A DNA stretch of 64,000 nucleotides from Wolfiporia cocos (Eukaryota; Basidiomycota; Agaricomycetes; Polyporales; Phaeolaceae), in assembly GCA_029448655.1 (NCBI GenBank), contig JACCLO010000006.1, positions 2,542,001 to 2,606,000 of the forward strand. Reading direction: 5' to 3'. The notes beneath the pieces are model-generated. The model ran no database searches, was not told where the DNA came from, and saw only the letters and a list, made by a program, of their open reading frames with translations. Of this stretch, positions 42,301-52,437 are shown piece after piece (position 1 is the first letter of the stretch; every line of letters begins with the position of its first letter). The translations under genes and the position numbers were made by a program.

Positions 42301-44402
42301 GGCCGTTCGCTCCCTGTTTCATCTGTCTGTTTTAGTACTGCCCCCGTGGCGAACTGAGATGCGTCTGTTTCGAGGATGAACGGTTTTTCTTTGTCCGGTG
42401 TTCCTAGTGCGGGCGCCGTTGTGAATGCTTTCTTCATGAATTCGAATGCTTTCTGTTCTTTCTCCGTCCATTGGAATCCTGTCCCTGTGACCGTTTTTGT
42501 GAGGTCTACCAAGGGTCGGGCGTGCGTAGAGTAGTGATCGATAAATTTCCGATAGAAGTTCGCAAATCCTAAGAAGGATCTGACTTCTTTGAGATTTCGG
42601 GGAGTCGGCCACTCTTTAATCCCATTGAGTTTCGCTGGGTCCATCTGGATATTTCCTGGGGTGATGACTAGTCCCAGAAACTCGACTCTGTCAACACCAA
42701 AGGCGCATTTCTCGGGTTTTACAAAGAGATGGTTATCCACCAATCTCTGAAGGATCCGCCGCTCCCGTTCCTTGTGCGTTTTCTCGTCTTCTGAGAAAAT
42801 GAGGATGTCGTCCATATAAACAAGCACCCATCCTTCGAGGATTTCTTCTTTCAGGATTTCGTTCATCATTGCCTGAAAGGTCCCGGGTGCATTGCACAAT
42901 CCGAAAAACATAACCGTGGGCTCGTACAATCCTCGGTTTGTTTTGAAGGCCGCTTTCCATTCGTCTCCTTTTTTGATTCGCACGTTGTTGTATCCCGCTC
43001 TAAGGTCCATTTTTGTGAAGATCTTTGCTCCTTTTAGCTTTTCCAGGAGCTCTGAGATCAGTGGCAAGGGATAAACGTTCTTTATCGTCCCTTCATTCAG
43101 ATATCGATAGTCTTGACAGGGTCGTAGGCCACTGTCTTTCTTTGGGACGAAAAAGAATGGTGACGCCATCGGGGATTTCGAAGGGACTATGAATCCCTTG
43201 GCCAAGTTTTCTTCTAGGAATTCGTCCAGCGCTTGTTGCTCTTTAGGCGAGAGTGCATAGACTTTGCAGTCTTTCGGCACAAAATCGGGTTTTAATTCGA
43301 TCGCGTGGTCCCATGGTCTCGATGGGGGAAACGCTGCTGCGGACTCCTTACTGAACACCTTGGCGAAGTCCAGTAGGTGTTTCGGGACCATCTCCTCAAT
43401 CGTTCGTTCTGGTTCGGGGTTTTTTTGTGCGAATTCCTGAGATTTCGTCAGCGCTTTCCTGACAGCGTTGATGATTTGTATCTTTGTTCGGAACTTCTTT
43501 CGCGTCTCCCCTTTCTTTCCTATGATCCTAGGGTTATCTTTTGCGAAGCGTCGGATCGCTTCGTACTCTTCGGGAGTATAGAGCCGCTGCGCTATTTCTT
43601 CTGGCTGGTCCGTGGATCCGAACCCTTTCTCCCCTCGTTCTGTTTCGTCTAGGTCTTCGACTTCTAAGATGTCGGGGGTGAGGTGTCGTTCGAAAATTAT
43701 CTGGGCTATTCGCATGCCCGGGATAATTCTATGCGCTCTGTCTGAGTAGTTGAAGACGATGGCTCCAACGTCTCCTCGGTAGTCTGAGTCTATGATTCCG
43801 GCTTGTACCACCAATCCGTGTCTGAGGGTGTTGCCTGATCGTCCGGCCAGCCTTCCATACGATCCCTTCGGGATCTTCATTTTTACTCCTGTGGAGACGA
43901 GTTTCCATCCTCCAGCGGGAATCTCGGTTTCTTCTGCGGCGTAAAGGTCATACCCTGCAGCTTCTTGGGTTCCCCTTGTTGGAATTTTTCCTTCTGGGGC
44001 AACTACCATCTCCACCGTATCCATTCGGATCGTGGCTTCCTGTTTCTTTTCTTCTGCCCCTAGTATCGATCGTACATCGACTGTTTGGTCCTTCCAGTCG
44101 ATTGTGGGGTTTTCGTCTTTTAGCCATCCATACCCTAGAATCATATTTTCCGTTCCGATTGATCCTACCAGGAATCGGACTTTCCGCGTTTTCTGGGTCT
44201 TCGGATATCGTAGTAGTATGGTGGCTTCTCGGTCTATTCGCCCATCTTTGTTTTCTGTTCCGTCAACATTTTTGACGATGATCGGGTTCTTCAAGGGTTG
44301 TGTGGGCACCTTGTATTTTTCTACCACTCTGCTGTGGATTAGGTTCGACATTGCTCCTGAGTCGATTAGTGCATTGCACTTCACGGGTTTTGCCAGCGTC
44401 AT
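39348..44402 (-). CDS. pol: Pol polyprotein, gypsy copy 2
   Basis: 1684 residues, protease LIDSGA, dUTPase with intact motif 1 (AAGYDLYAAEE), RT YMDD, RNase H with complete YDRELLGIVRALEEW, integrase D,D-35-E and chromodomain. It has the three RNase H residues missing from copy 1 and all catalytic residues I can check. As in copy 1 the frame continues beyond the chromodomain over ORF3 and upstream to the gag stop. Confidence 0.93.
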   Translation of the reverse strand: MTLAKPVKCNALIDSGAMSNLIHSRVVEKYKVPTQPLKNPIIVKNVDGTENKDGRIDREATILLRYPKTQKTRKVRFLVGSIGTENMILGYGWLKDENPTIDWKDQTVDVRSILGAEEKKQEATIRMDTVEMVVAPEGKIPTRGTQEAAGYDLYAAEETEIPAGGWKLVSTGVKMKIPKGSYGRLAGRSGNTLRHGLVVQAGIIDSDYRGDVGAIVFNYSDRAHRIIPGMRIAQIIFERHLTPDILEVEDLDETERGEKGFGSTDQPEEIAQRLYTPEEYEAIRRFAKDNPRIIGKKGETRKKFRTKIQIINAVRKALTKSQEFAQKNPEPERTIEEMVPKHLLDFAKVFSKESAAAFPPSRPWDHAIELKPDFVPKDCKVYALSPKEQQALDEFLEENLAKGFIVPSKSPMASPFFFVPKKDSGLRPCQDYRYLNEGTIKNVYPLPLISELLEKLKGAKIFTKMDLRAGYNNVRIKKGDEWKAAFKTNRGLYEPTVMFFGLCNAPGTFQAMMNEILKEEILEGWVLVYMDDILIFSEDEKTHKERERRILQRLVDNHLFVKPEKCAFGVDRVEFLGLVITPGNIQMDPAKLNGIKEWPTPRNLKEVRSFLGFANFYRKFIDHYSTHARPLVDLTKTVTGTGFQWTEKEQKAFEFMKKAFTTAPALGTPDKEKPFILETDASQFATGAVLKQTDETGSERPVGYLSQSLTSTERNYEIYDRELLGIVRALEEWRHLLEGAPHRILIRSDHQNLTYWRSAQRLNRRQARWHLFLSQFDLKLQHVPGKKLVMADTLSRLYHLDESNEDNEGITMIPDELVVHAIQIPIIDRIKNANDRDESAEQAIRALGGTSEFPARTTADEWQQTDGILLYKGRMYVPKDESLRRDIISKYHDTIPAGHPGIWGTTIQVTTHFWWPDMRTMIAEYVRGCAICQQMKPDRNPLKPPLQPIPTREDALPFSQCSVDFVTDLPRVGKYDSMMVIVDHGLSKAISLTPCDKTITSEGAAEIFHRKIYSQYGIPRKIISDRGPQFASKLFKELCKLQGTESAMSTAYHPQTDGQTERMNQQIEVYLRIYCMNDPFQWVQRLPDVEFAHNTKRTENRPAPLEIILGYIPRGFPDYDRVGNVPAAVDRIKKIKEAQKMAFIAHELAQKRMAGRFLRELPKLEKGDKVWLDAKNLTIPYEFNKLAPKREGPFTITEKMGPTTYRLQLPANWKIHPVFHAALLKPFKETRVHGPNYLRPPPDIIKGQEEYEVEAILADRWRGKKHQYFVKWKGYATADNSWEDEGNLEHSKEMIKDYHRTRVRTAPTLENRTVIVCRRLATNSLAALRPLTATRVTGKDDREVRRRGGTPPNTYRSDTPCSGTGPRDLLLAEPMAGRPSSTSRRISPTSTARTRISPRTSSEWRGRSERRERDSSYSPTDLLTDWPPPRRPDYDTRSTTSRIASTLLPTDPNTYHDLPAFSPPTNDAELQGRLILWRAIEYYFHCLPRLRGPAEQELETRRHVFLVWEATGDVNHLHARRALGLPQNDSEERIAHRLFDDLHQCRALPARSLSEVRGSTNETPPPYPRGRNGTSTAPLTTGDTDTTNISEISLPYGYQRGPRLNNPVGSADPLATGSSTAPIIFAELVGSINQVIDRMNAANTSYGELLRPRPSAGTATSTTNRTPRHSEEGNLENSSRPTNA
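39391..40455 (-). CDS. ORF3, double zinc-knuckle protein (intact, copy 2)
   Basis: 354 residues from MSTTRHQLPRR; the frame is open 56 codons further upstream, but that part overlaps the pol chromodomain. Arg/Pro-rich N-terminus, a helical middle (ALFDIAQDLTHVYSSYQN), then two C-terminal zinc knuckles with Cys/His spacing CX2CX4HX4C and CX2CX6HX4C. It overlaps pol in another frame for its full length. Over the shared 245 codons it differs from copy 1 by three residues, while the overlapping pol tail differs by about eleven, so this frame looks selected. How it is translated (splicing, reinitiation or subgenomic RNA) is not visible. Confidence 0.75.
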   Translation of the reverse strand: MSTTRHQLPRRAPTPHGDAGHREGRPRGTPQRRYSPQHLQIRHALLWYRAEGPFAGRADGWTALFDIAQDLTHVYSSYQNITEDLIRMEGQIRAQREGLELLTDRLIDRLAATTTARLRHALNDFEDREHATPNRPEYVPRPARFFTTDERRRVARPFNFMEGDRVLFPLPTETQRARRTGVRDPTPRIPGMGGNGRREPPARPTSPRATPERQRRANSTPPIRRSPSVQSITREEFERGAREHERDTASLPTWAQRNLHRAAHHWRYRHNEYLRDIPSLRVPARPSPEQPCRQCGSASHWILDCPNYICRTCGLNQPGHRQNECRQHFVWRTPTTPSLSGNGDIYNEQDAEAL

Positions 44403-44491
44403 GATTACCGGGATGAAGAGGGATCGATTCTTCTCGAACGAGGTAATTACATGCGCTGCTTTCTCGGAGGGTAAGACCGTGGGCTTCCCTC

Positions 44492-46339
44492 CTAGGCAAA
44501 ATCCTGTTCTTCTACGAGCCGTGCTAGGAGTTCGGGGTTCTTGGCTTTCAGAGCCCTAATTGCTGTGACCGCTCTGTTGGCGGTGATGTATTCAGTCTCT
44601 TCTTCAGAGACTTCTTCGATGCGAGCCTCTTGCTCGGCTTCTTCCTCTTCGGTCTTTCGGGTAGTCCGCCTAGGGCGGGCTGGCTTCCTCGGCCTCTTCG
44701 GACAGTCTCGCGACATATGTCCTGGCTGATGACAGGTGAAACATTTTCCCTTCTTGATGTGATCGTCCCTTTCCTGGGTGGTCATTCGATCTACATCCAT
44801 CGCATTCGGATCTTTCGGTGCGGTTGTCTGCGGAGCAGTAGTGCGTCCGTTATTCTGGTTCGAGGCTTGCCAAGCCTTTTTCTTGACAAATGGTTTGTCC
44901 CGTTTCAAGAATATCTTGTACGTATTTTCATAGTACGAGGCAGCGGATTGCCATTCATCAATGGTCGCTGGTAGCGGCCGAACGCCGATGATGTATCGGG
45001 TCGTATGTTCGGGTAACCCTTTTTCGAAGAGGGTTATGAGCAGTGCGTTTCCGTCCGCGCTTTATCGATCGTACTGGGCCTTCCCGGCCAAGTTGTTGAA
45101 CTCGGTGATATAATCATCGATATCCTTTCTGTCCTGGGTTACGTCCAGGATCTTCTTCCGCGCCTTTTGTACCTCTTCGATGGCTCCGAAGGCTTTCTGG
45201 AAGTCTGCATCAAACTGTGCAAGACTAGGCGGGAAGAATCGTTTCGTCTGGGGGTTCGTGTAAACCCGGTGATAATTCTGTTTCCATTGGCCCGTTTTCC
45301 CCTTGTTCGAAATATAAGAGAGGATAAAGATCACTCTCTGAACGTCGTTTTGGAATGACGTTTTGTACATCGTAAACCAGGAATTACACTGGTTTATGAA
45401 GTTCTGCATGTCGGATCGTTCCCCGTCGAATACATCTGGGGGGTTGATCTTTATCATCGGGGGTCGGTAGTACGGGTTCGGTGCCGGAGGTTGAGGCTGC
45501 GGCGCATTCGGTGGTGGAGGCCCTCCTGGGGGCCCTCCTCCTCCCGGGTATCCTCCACCCGGGTTTCCTGGATTTCCTCCGGGGTTCCCTGGGTTCCCTC
45601 CAGGGTTTCCTCCTCCGGGGTTCGCGGGGATTCCTCCTCCGAGTCCTCCAGGAGGGGGGGCATTCCCTCCTCCGAGTCCGAAGTTTCCTCCCAGTCCTCC
45701 TCCGCTTGTACCTGCGGAGGTTCGTCCAAATAGGCCTGAAGGCCATGTTCCTGGGTTTGTCGTTCCCATTCCTCCGCTTGGGCTAGTCCAAGACGGATTT
45801 CCTCCGCTACCCATTCCGGGTGCGTTCTGTGGGGGGTTTCCAAAGAGGTCTGTTCCTCCAGCCATAGGCCCAATCCCACTCTGCGCAAAAGCAGATATAA
45901 ATCCTGGAGGGTCCTGTCCTCCGGTCTGGCTGTTATCTGTTCCTGTAAAGTTTCCAGGATTTCTCCCATCATCTCCGATGCGCTCAATTCCTGCCATTCC
46001 TGTGGCGCCCGAAGGCTGATTCGTATTTCCATCGGCATCGAAGGTTCTGTTGATGGTTTCGGTTTCGTTTTCGGTCAACGTCGCGGTTGACATCGGAGGG
46101 ATTTCTCCGAATCGTTCGAACGCTTCACGCGTTATTTCCCAAGCGGTCGTTCCTGCGGAGGGGTATATTTGTACCCACTTCGATGCCCTATCTTCTCTGG
46201 GGATGACAACAATTCCTCCGCGGTTACGGAAGGCTCCAATGGTGTCAGTCCACTCGTATTGGTTGAGTCTGTAGACTCCCTGAATGTCCTCGGGCAAGAG
46301 TTCAATCAGTCGTGCTGGGAATTCTGGTCCAAATATCAT
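44492..46339 (-). pseudogene. gag: Gag, gypsy copy 2 (single nonsense codon)
   Basis: Same architecture as copy 1 gag (Gly-rich stretch, capsid region, knuckle CFTCHQPGHMSRDC). In-frame TAA at 45062-45064 follows AGKAQYDR, where copy 1 has TAC (Tyr). The frame is open on either side, so this one transversion is the only visible break. It ends at the same GATTTTGCCTAG gag-pol junction. Confidence 0.88.
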
Positions 46340-46373
46340 GTGCCCTTACACCGTGGTAGGTGAGGGTGTGATA

Positions 46374-46384
46374 AGCTCGACCTT
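46374..46384 (-). promoter_or_regulatory. Self-priming primer-binding site, gypsy copy 2
   Basis: AAGGTCGAGCT on the minus strand, one base inside the 5' LTR, exact complement of AGCTCGACCTT at 46710-46720. Confidence 0.8.
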
Positions 46385-46385
46385 C

Positions 46386-47093
46386 TGTTACGGGTCGAAT
46401 ACCCGTTCGTATATTCGAGTCGCGAATATAGATCGTTCTTCTGCACGTGGGCGTACAGCCGTATGCAAGGCAAATGCTCGTTAGATGCCTTCAAGCCCTA
46501 GGTGAAGTTCCTAGGGGATCGTATAATATCCAATACGCGTTAGAGGATATAATCTGTTCAGATGCGAGTCTAATAGAATATAAGACTCGCCTAAGTCCGA
46601 GAAGTCAGTGTGCACTTCGAGGACTTAGTCGTTCAGTTGCTCGAGCGAGAAATACTGAGCGTAGTTTCCTACGTTTGAGAACGAGTATAAGACTTCTTGT
46701 TTATACAACAAGGTCGAGCTGAAGAGCCTCGACAGTAGTTACATTAGTTTATATACTACGTTGGGTTTCAGGGGTCGCATCTGTCCCAGATGTCACCGAT
46801 ACTATCTACGCTATAGTACCAAACGTTTGATAGGTATGTAGTGATATATCTGAGACGATAGATAGGAATGATGGCGGTTGAACGCCATCTATCAGCTAGC
46901 AAGTGATTTATACGAAACGGTGGCAGGGTTGGATCTGCCAAAGATGAAACGCGCCCTATAGACTAGTACAACTGGGGATACGCCCAGTAGAGTCACGAGT
47001 GGCCAGGGGAGTTGGTTGCGCAACAAGTCCCTGTATCGTATTCGCCTAGCGGTGAGTTCTGTCGATATTCGAAAAATCAAAATAACCGTAACA
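46386..47093 (-). repeat. 5' LTR of gypsy copy 2
   Basis: 708 bp. TATATAAA at 46755-46748, predicted RNA start at 46720, same hairpin as copy 1. Confidence 0.95.
46710..46755 (-). promoter_or_regulatory. LTR core promoter, gypsy copy 2
   Basis: TATA box, GTCGAG/CTCGAC hairpin and PBS-complementary 11-mer in the same spacing as copy 1. Confidence 0.7.
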
Positions 47094-47308
47094 CAAGGTG
47101 TGGCATTGATGTTTGATGTTTGAATTGAAAAGGAAGTCTAAGTTCAAGGCTGATAGCATACCATACTCATTTGATGAGCATGCAATATGGATGTGTGTTC
47201 ATCATTATAAGAACATTCTGAAAACCTGCAAAATGCAGAATGCCATGCGATCACAGCTCAAATCTTGACTAAATGTTAGACGAATTGTGAACATATTATA
47301 TAAGCTAC

Positions 47309-48090
47309 AGTATGATGTGCGCCAGCGGACATAAGTAAATTGGGAGGCTCTACTGTCAGAATTTCGGCCTAGCTGTCAGCATTTCGGTCCAGCTGTCAAT
47401 ATTTCGGCATACGTAACTGTCATTTCGGCCTCGTGATGCGCCTGTTGTTGTGCGCCTAATGCCTGCTTGGCATTGTTTGGCAATGCCCGAATGCGGTATG
47501 TTCTCAACACCCGAGCTCGACGCAAGTCGCGAACGTTCTCAAGGGTTTGCTCCTGCGCCGTTGACTTCATGTTGAGGTCTTGTGTACTTTGGCCTGTGAT
47601 TGGCTATGAAGTAGTGTACTTGTATTACCCCCAGGCCTCTGAATGATCTCATTCTTCCCATTCATTTTTATCTTCGTATATGACATATTTTTGCGAACTT
47701 ACATGTATATAATCTCCTGCGCAACGCGCCGACAAGGCGGAATACTCTTGCGCTGTATCTCAGCTCTCTGGACAAGAGAACAGAGCAAAATCACACTGTG
47801 TGTGCCAACCGTACGGGTCAGAGGGCCCGCCCACTCGGCGGCTACTGCATCCTCAGTGCTGACGCCTGTGCGCTCTCTGCTCTGCGCGCGCTTGTCGAAA
47901 TCAGAATGAGCAAGCCGAAATCGCGCCGGAGTCGCCGAATTTGCGCCGGATGCGCCGAACCCCAAATCTCAATTTTAACGTAAACGTGCCGAATAGTATC
48001 GATGAAGCAACAATACCAAGCTGTCAACGTGTCAACTTCAAGCCGAACTACGGGATCCCAAATAATTTGTCCGCTGGCGCCCCTCATACT
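47309..48090. mobile_element. TIR MITE (782 bp) in Plavaka B
   Basis: Ends AGTATGATGTGCGCCAGCGG and, inverted, AGTATGAGGGGCGCCAGCGG. Copy A is uninterrupted here (GCTACAGCC), giving a 2-bp duplication AC or, by shifting, TAC. Interior has about four loose copies of CTGTCAG-ATTTCGG near the left end. Superfamily not certain; no coding. Confidence 0.75.
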
Positions 48091-48364
48091 ACAGCCATGT
48101 TATCGATCGGTACATTATGTTCGCATTTGATCACTTATTGAAATGATACCAACATGTTCCCGACAAAGCCATTAGATAATGCCCCCGGTGACAGCTATCA
48201 ACCGTTCGGTTTTGTATCAGATCGTACCCATTATCTTCTGATAGGCCCTGATATGGGGTTTTCTCACTGGGATTCAAGATTCATTTCCACGCCACAGTTG
48301 ATATGAACTGTAATTACAAACTGGCGCCGCCACTGGTGCTCTTCCTCTGGACGGTAAGTGACCT

Positions 48365-49709
48365 ATGTCACAGAAGCCAGTCATCGTGAGTGAAAACTTG
48401 TGTACTAACATTGATAGTCAAAGCCTATCATCTTGCGTCTAGGCAGTGGTCACCGCCACTGGAGCACAGGGTCGATCAATATGCGAGGCCTTCCGCGCGA
48501 GCGGATGCTGGCGTGTACGGGCCCTCACACGCGACGCTTCCGGTCCTGTCGCACGCCGGTATGCAGACGAGGGTATCGAGGTCGTCCAGGCCAACTTCGA
48601 GAACAAGGAGGATCTCATCAGGGCGTTTAGAGGCGCGCTCCTGGTGCACAGCCAAGACAGTCCTCCTACTTTCTTCCTGTGCTGACGAGACCGTTGCAGG
48701 CGTTTGGATGCACGATCCCTCCATGGCACCAGGCGTACAGCAACACACTTTCCGAATACGACCAAGGTGTCCTTCAGGTAGATGCAGCGAAAGTGGCTGG
48801 TGTGGCGCTGTTCTTCTGGAGCACCCTCCCTTATGTCGGCCCTGAGTTCGGAGGACTTGGTGGCGTCGAGCTCTATGACTGTACGTGTTTCACAGCTTGA
48901 TCAAATGCACTGTCGTATTGATTGCATAGTAGCCAAGGCAAAGATCAACGACTACATCGTGTCTGTCGGCCTGCCTGCGGTCTTCATTGGGACGCCTGCC
49001 TTCATCGACAATGTCATGTCATGGCCTCTCATTCGTAGGAGCAATGACGGAATGAGTCTTCAAAGTGCGTATCTCCTAAGCCTCTGTACAATAATCCACT
49101 AAGCCCTACGTGGCAACAGCTTGGAACCATGTTGTAGGGAAGGAGAACCCGGTAGCCTTTCTTGTGCGTCTGCACAGGGTATCCTCTCGTTATTCACAAT
49201 ATGATATCAATAACGACACGTGGACAGTGGGTCGAACATGATTTGGGCCCGGCTGTCCTCGCACTGGCTAGCCACTTCTGCGACTCCAGTATCCCGTTCT
49301 CTCAAAATCCGCTAAACCATACCCTCCAGCCGCTCGCCTCCTGGCGTGGGAGCTGGGGCGCTGCGTCGCGGTGCATTGAACGGCTCACAGGAATACCAAC
49401 TTCTCATACTGTGATGTGCATATATTTCTTTTTCCACGATGCGATATATTAACGCAGACAATGTGCAGGCCGAACGTTGATAAACGTTGGAATCCAGACC
49501 GTAAATTTTGGTATATTCTCTTGCATTGATATCCTGCTAACGCTCCGTCAGTGACGAAGGCGTTTGTATACCAGAATACGCACGGGTTGTATCCCCGTGA
49601 AGAGTTCCCCCCGCGTCTCTTGATCGACCTCGGAGTCAAGTTTGGTACACTTGAGGAGTATGTTCAGCAGAAAGTCGTGCCATTTTTCCCAGCAAATGTA
49701 AACGCGTGA
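48365..49709 (+). CDS. NmrA-like NAD(P)-binding protein
   Basis: Plus-strand multi-exon gene. Exon 1 48365-48385 (MSQKPVI), exon 2 48443-48643, opening with the Rossmann glycine motif VVTATGAQG; exon 3 48700-48880; exon 4 from 48930 (KAKINDYIVSVGLPAVFIG); later pieces with DLGPAVLAL (about 49230) and a last exon ending IDLGVKFGTLEEYV..VVPFFP, stop at 49709. NmrA-type proteins are NAD(P)-sensing regulators or short-chain-dehydrogenase-like enzymes. Introns are 49-58 nt where clear, with a CTAAC branch site in the first. Exon joins between 49060 and 49530 are not resolved and this middle could be damaged. It is the first host gene after Plavaka B. Confidence 0.8.
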
Positions 49710-49902
49710 GCCATGTATTGCTTTGGATTTGTAAACTATCGCATTGCGCGACGAACATGATATAGCACCTTTTGATATATATAGACACGGGAAATTACAG
49801 TCATTCCACAGACCAGCACTGATCACAGGGCATATCGCATACTAACACCAGAGCTCAACTCATGCAGAATCGTTGCCACATCATAGAGCACGTAAATGAC
49901 AA

Positions 49903-51328
49903 TCACCAATCCTCTTGTGTTTTCATCGAGTATCCATATCCTTTGTCCTGCGCCTCAGTTTCATGAGCCAACGACGCCGCCTCAATGTCTCGAGACTCGC
50001 TACCTCGAGGCAGCGCGACGAGGTCATTCATCCCCGAGTCTGTCCTGATAACAGTTGACGTGATGGTCTTCAGCACATGCACAGGCCTGTTCATTTTCTT
50101 CATCTCATAACTCGTGCTGCCTGCAGTGCGAGTTAACCCGGTGCTTCCAGAGCCTGTCCCTGCGCCAGCGCGGGACGCGGTAATGATTGGTTTCGAACCG
50201 CGGACGTTGAGAACTAGCCGGCAGGCCATAACAATGTTGAGCATCAGGGTTGCGCTGAAGACACACCGATGAGCAACTATCACCAATTATAGCAACATGT
50301 CGCTGCAGCGTACGGTAGATTAATGGCTTGGAGAGCGGGCGGCATCGTCGTGAACAATATAACGTTGAGAAGGTTCATCCTGCGCGTTATACGATCACAA
50401 TCATCATCGTGTCTTGAAAGATAATGCTGATATGAATATCTCACGTAAAAATCATCGCGAAGTAGATCAGACCATCGCGGAAGAGGAGCGTCAGCATTGG
50501 CGTTGAAATATCCATGCGCCAGTAAATGACCGATTTGTACAGGGTCAAGAAAAAGGCCAAGCTGTCGAACACGAGGGGCATAGACTACGGGTGTGGGGTT
50601 GAGTTATGGACAATAAGGCTGAATTGAGCTGGACCGACCCAAAAGGTGATTAGCCATCGAGTAGGGCCGATTGCGACACATGGTACAATAACGCCAGGCG
50701 CGGGTGACGGAGCAGGGAAGACGACAGTGAGGGTATAAGCTTCTACGGCAAATTCAGCAGCCATAACCACTCCGAGGACCATCAGGACCCTCTTCGATTG
50801 ACTATAAAGCTGCAAATGATGTCAGTAGTAGCGTACATACCGGTAGACAAGACGTGCACGTACTGCATACACACGACTTCCTAGGATGGTCTGCGAGATG
50901 AGCGTCGATAGCATCGCGCCGACTGGTTGCCATCGGAATATCCTAGGACAGTCCTTGACGGTAAACGCGTCCGTCAACAGTGGTACAACTACAGCGAACT
51001 GGACAAGCCCATAATAGCGGTCCAGGGCGTAAAATAGTGAAATGTACTGCAACGAGCCTCCAGTCAGTATCTCAGGTCCAACTTTCAGCAGACAACTCAC
51101 GTTGAATGGTCGGTGACGCCAAATTAGTCTGATCTCTTGTGGAAGACATATGATCCATTCCCATCCCATAATGCAAAACCTGGGATACTTGGGATGAGCA
51201 ACAAGCGTACGGTGGGGTGACCTCACACACATTCCGACGGTCCAGATAACGATGGCTTGTCCTTGTTTCTGCGCAACTTCAGCCGCATGTTGAGCAATAC
51301 TCCCTGGTTCTGTGTCAGGCGAAGACAT
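49903..51328 (-). CDS. Multi-pass membrane protein of the basidiomycete DUF6533-like type
   Basis: Minus-strand gene in several exons. The start MSSPDTEPGSI (51328) leads to WEWIICLPQEIRLIWRHRPFN. An intron (GTGAGT..TTGCAG) follows, then YISLFYALDRYYGLVQFAVVV, RIFRWQPVGAMLSTLISQTILGSRVYA, a block 50585-50815 with VLMVLGVVMAAEFAVEAYTLTVVF, and a C-terminal exon 49903-50286 with LMLNIVMACRLVLNVRG and a polar tail. The W-E-..-LPQE-..-W motif followed by a series of helices is common in large mushroom families of unknown function. Appears intact; exact exon borders not all resolved. It is convergent with the NmrA-like gene. Confidence 0.7.
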
Positions 51329-51596
51329 TATCGAGTCGTTTGGCGTGATGTTGACGTGAAATACGATGAGCGGACGAGGTACCTACAGGATCAGCTACTA
51401 TATAACACAAGATGCAAGCACTCTTGATATCAGTTCAGAGATCAACTGATACACCATCGAACCGATGTCTGCGGCTGCAACATCTGCGTATTCGCTTCCC
51501 TCAAAAGCAAGTCTTGCACAGCTGCTGCCAGTGCACCGCATGTTGACGGTTACCGTGACTCTTCGCAGTACTTTTCGACCGGCAATAGTACAGTCG
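51329..51596. other. Intergenic, divergent promoter region
   Basis: Upstream of the membrane-protein gene. No regulatory site recognised. Confidence 0.4.
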
Positions 51597-51767
51597 TTTG
51601 CATAATTGTTGGCACTCCTCTGATGCAAGCAGTATTTGTTCGGGACAAACTTCTGACGGCACCTACACACAGGCCCTATCATCTATTGGGCGTATCGGGC
51701 GTGGGAGGTTTGTCCGGAACAAATACTGCTCAAAATCGTTGCATCGGAGTGCCAACAATTATGCAAA
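51597..51767. mobile_element. Palindromic MITE (171 bp)
   Basis: Long imperfect inverted repeat: left TTTGCATAATTGTTGGCACT, right arm its reverse complement, with CAGTATTTGTTC..GGACAAAC mirrored inside. No coding. A related arm lies at 54190-54280. Target duplication unclear. Confidence 0.75.
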
Positions 51768-52437
51768 GGGCTGTATCCTAGTGCAATCATGGATCCTGAG
51801 GGGGCACTGAACGACATAGCGAAGCCGTCAGTATGACAGATTGTACCTTGAGCTGCTCCGTGCGCCGCTCTATCGCCTGATTCTGTGGCATCCATTACAT
51901 AAAGATGAACGCCGTGAATTTCAACAGCCAGGTCACATCACCAACAAGCGCTAACATGCCAGAATACAGCACCGTAATTGATGTACGCTCTGTCAAGCGA
52001 AAGTCAGAAAGTGTGTAGCATCCACACCACAAAGATGGATGCCATGAATTTCGATGGGCCGTCAGCGCTTCAGCCTTCATCGATGTTTTAGAGAGTTGGG
52101 CAGTTCAGGGAGACGCCCACTAGAACTGAGCAGAACGCTCCGTTGGTCGCTTTGGAAGGACGCTTCCAGGATTGCGAAACCACCCTGTAAAGTTATGTCC
52201 TCCAGTGTGGCACGTATTGTGGTTCGCATGTTCTGGCCAGGTCAGACCGGCGCCAACAAAGCGTCAACGTGCCAGAATGCAGCACCATAAACGGTGTGCG
52301 TCCTGCCATGCGAAAGCCAAATTGATCAGCCGGCAGCTATGGGAGAGGCCCATCGGATGGGTCAGTTCTAATCATACACACGCTACTCGCTCGCGGTTGC
52401 CCGCCAAGACTCCGATGTCCGAAACAAGGCAGCCATC
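51768..52437. other. Diverged direct repeat, no gene
   Basis: About 80 bp near 51929-52010 (CCAACAAGCGCTAACATGCCAGAATACAGCACC) recurs in altered form near 52250-52330. No coding recognised. Confidence 0.4.

Larger units (their letters stand above)
38629..47093 (-). mobile_element. Ty3/gypsy chromodomain retrotransposon with dUTPase, copy 2
   Basis: 8465 bp, minus strand, same family as copy 1. 708-bp LTRs (38629-39336, 46386-47093) that read identical end to end by eye, target duplication CAAGG on both sides (38624-38628, 47094-47098). It is inserted into Plavaka B, and copy A supplies the empty-site sequence. Pol and ORF3 are open; gag has one nonsense codon. It is the youngest insertion in the window by LTR identity. 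Confidence 0.95.
35591..48190 (+). mobile_element. Plavaka-type transposon copy B, inverted relative to A, with three nested insertions
   Basis: Reverse-complement match to 16312-18990. It begins abruptly at 35591 in the middle of the transposase (MHNQYLGLL) next to an LTR fragment and ends at 48190 with the CACCGGGGGC terminus. Insertions, each checked against uninterrupted copy A: hAT MITE 37185-37823, gypsy copy 2 38629-47093, TIR MITE 47309-48090. Net length without them is about 2.7 kb. Confidence 0.85.

Noticed and set aside
48430..48770. Overlapping ORFs of 60-150 codons on both strands at the NmrA-like gene
   Set aside because: Only the frame containing VVTATGAQG and its spliced continuation matches a known family; the others are shadows.
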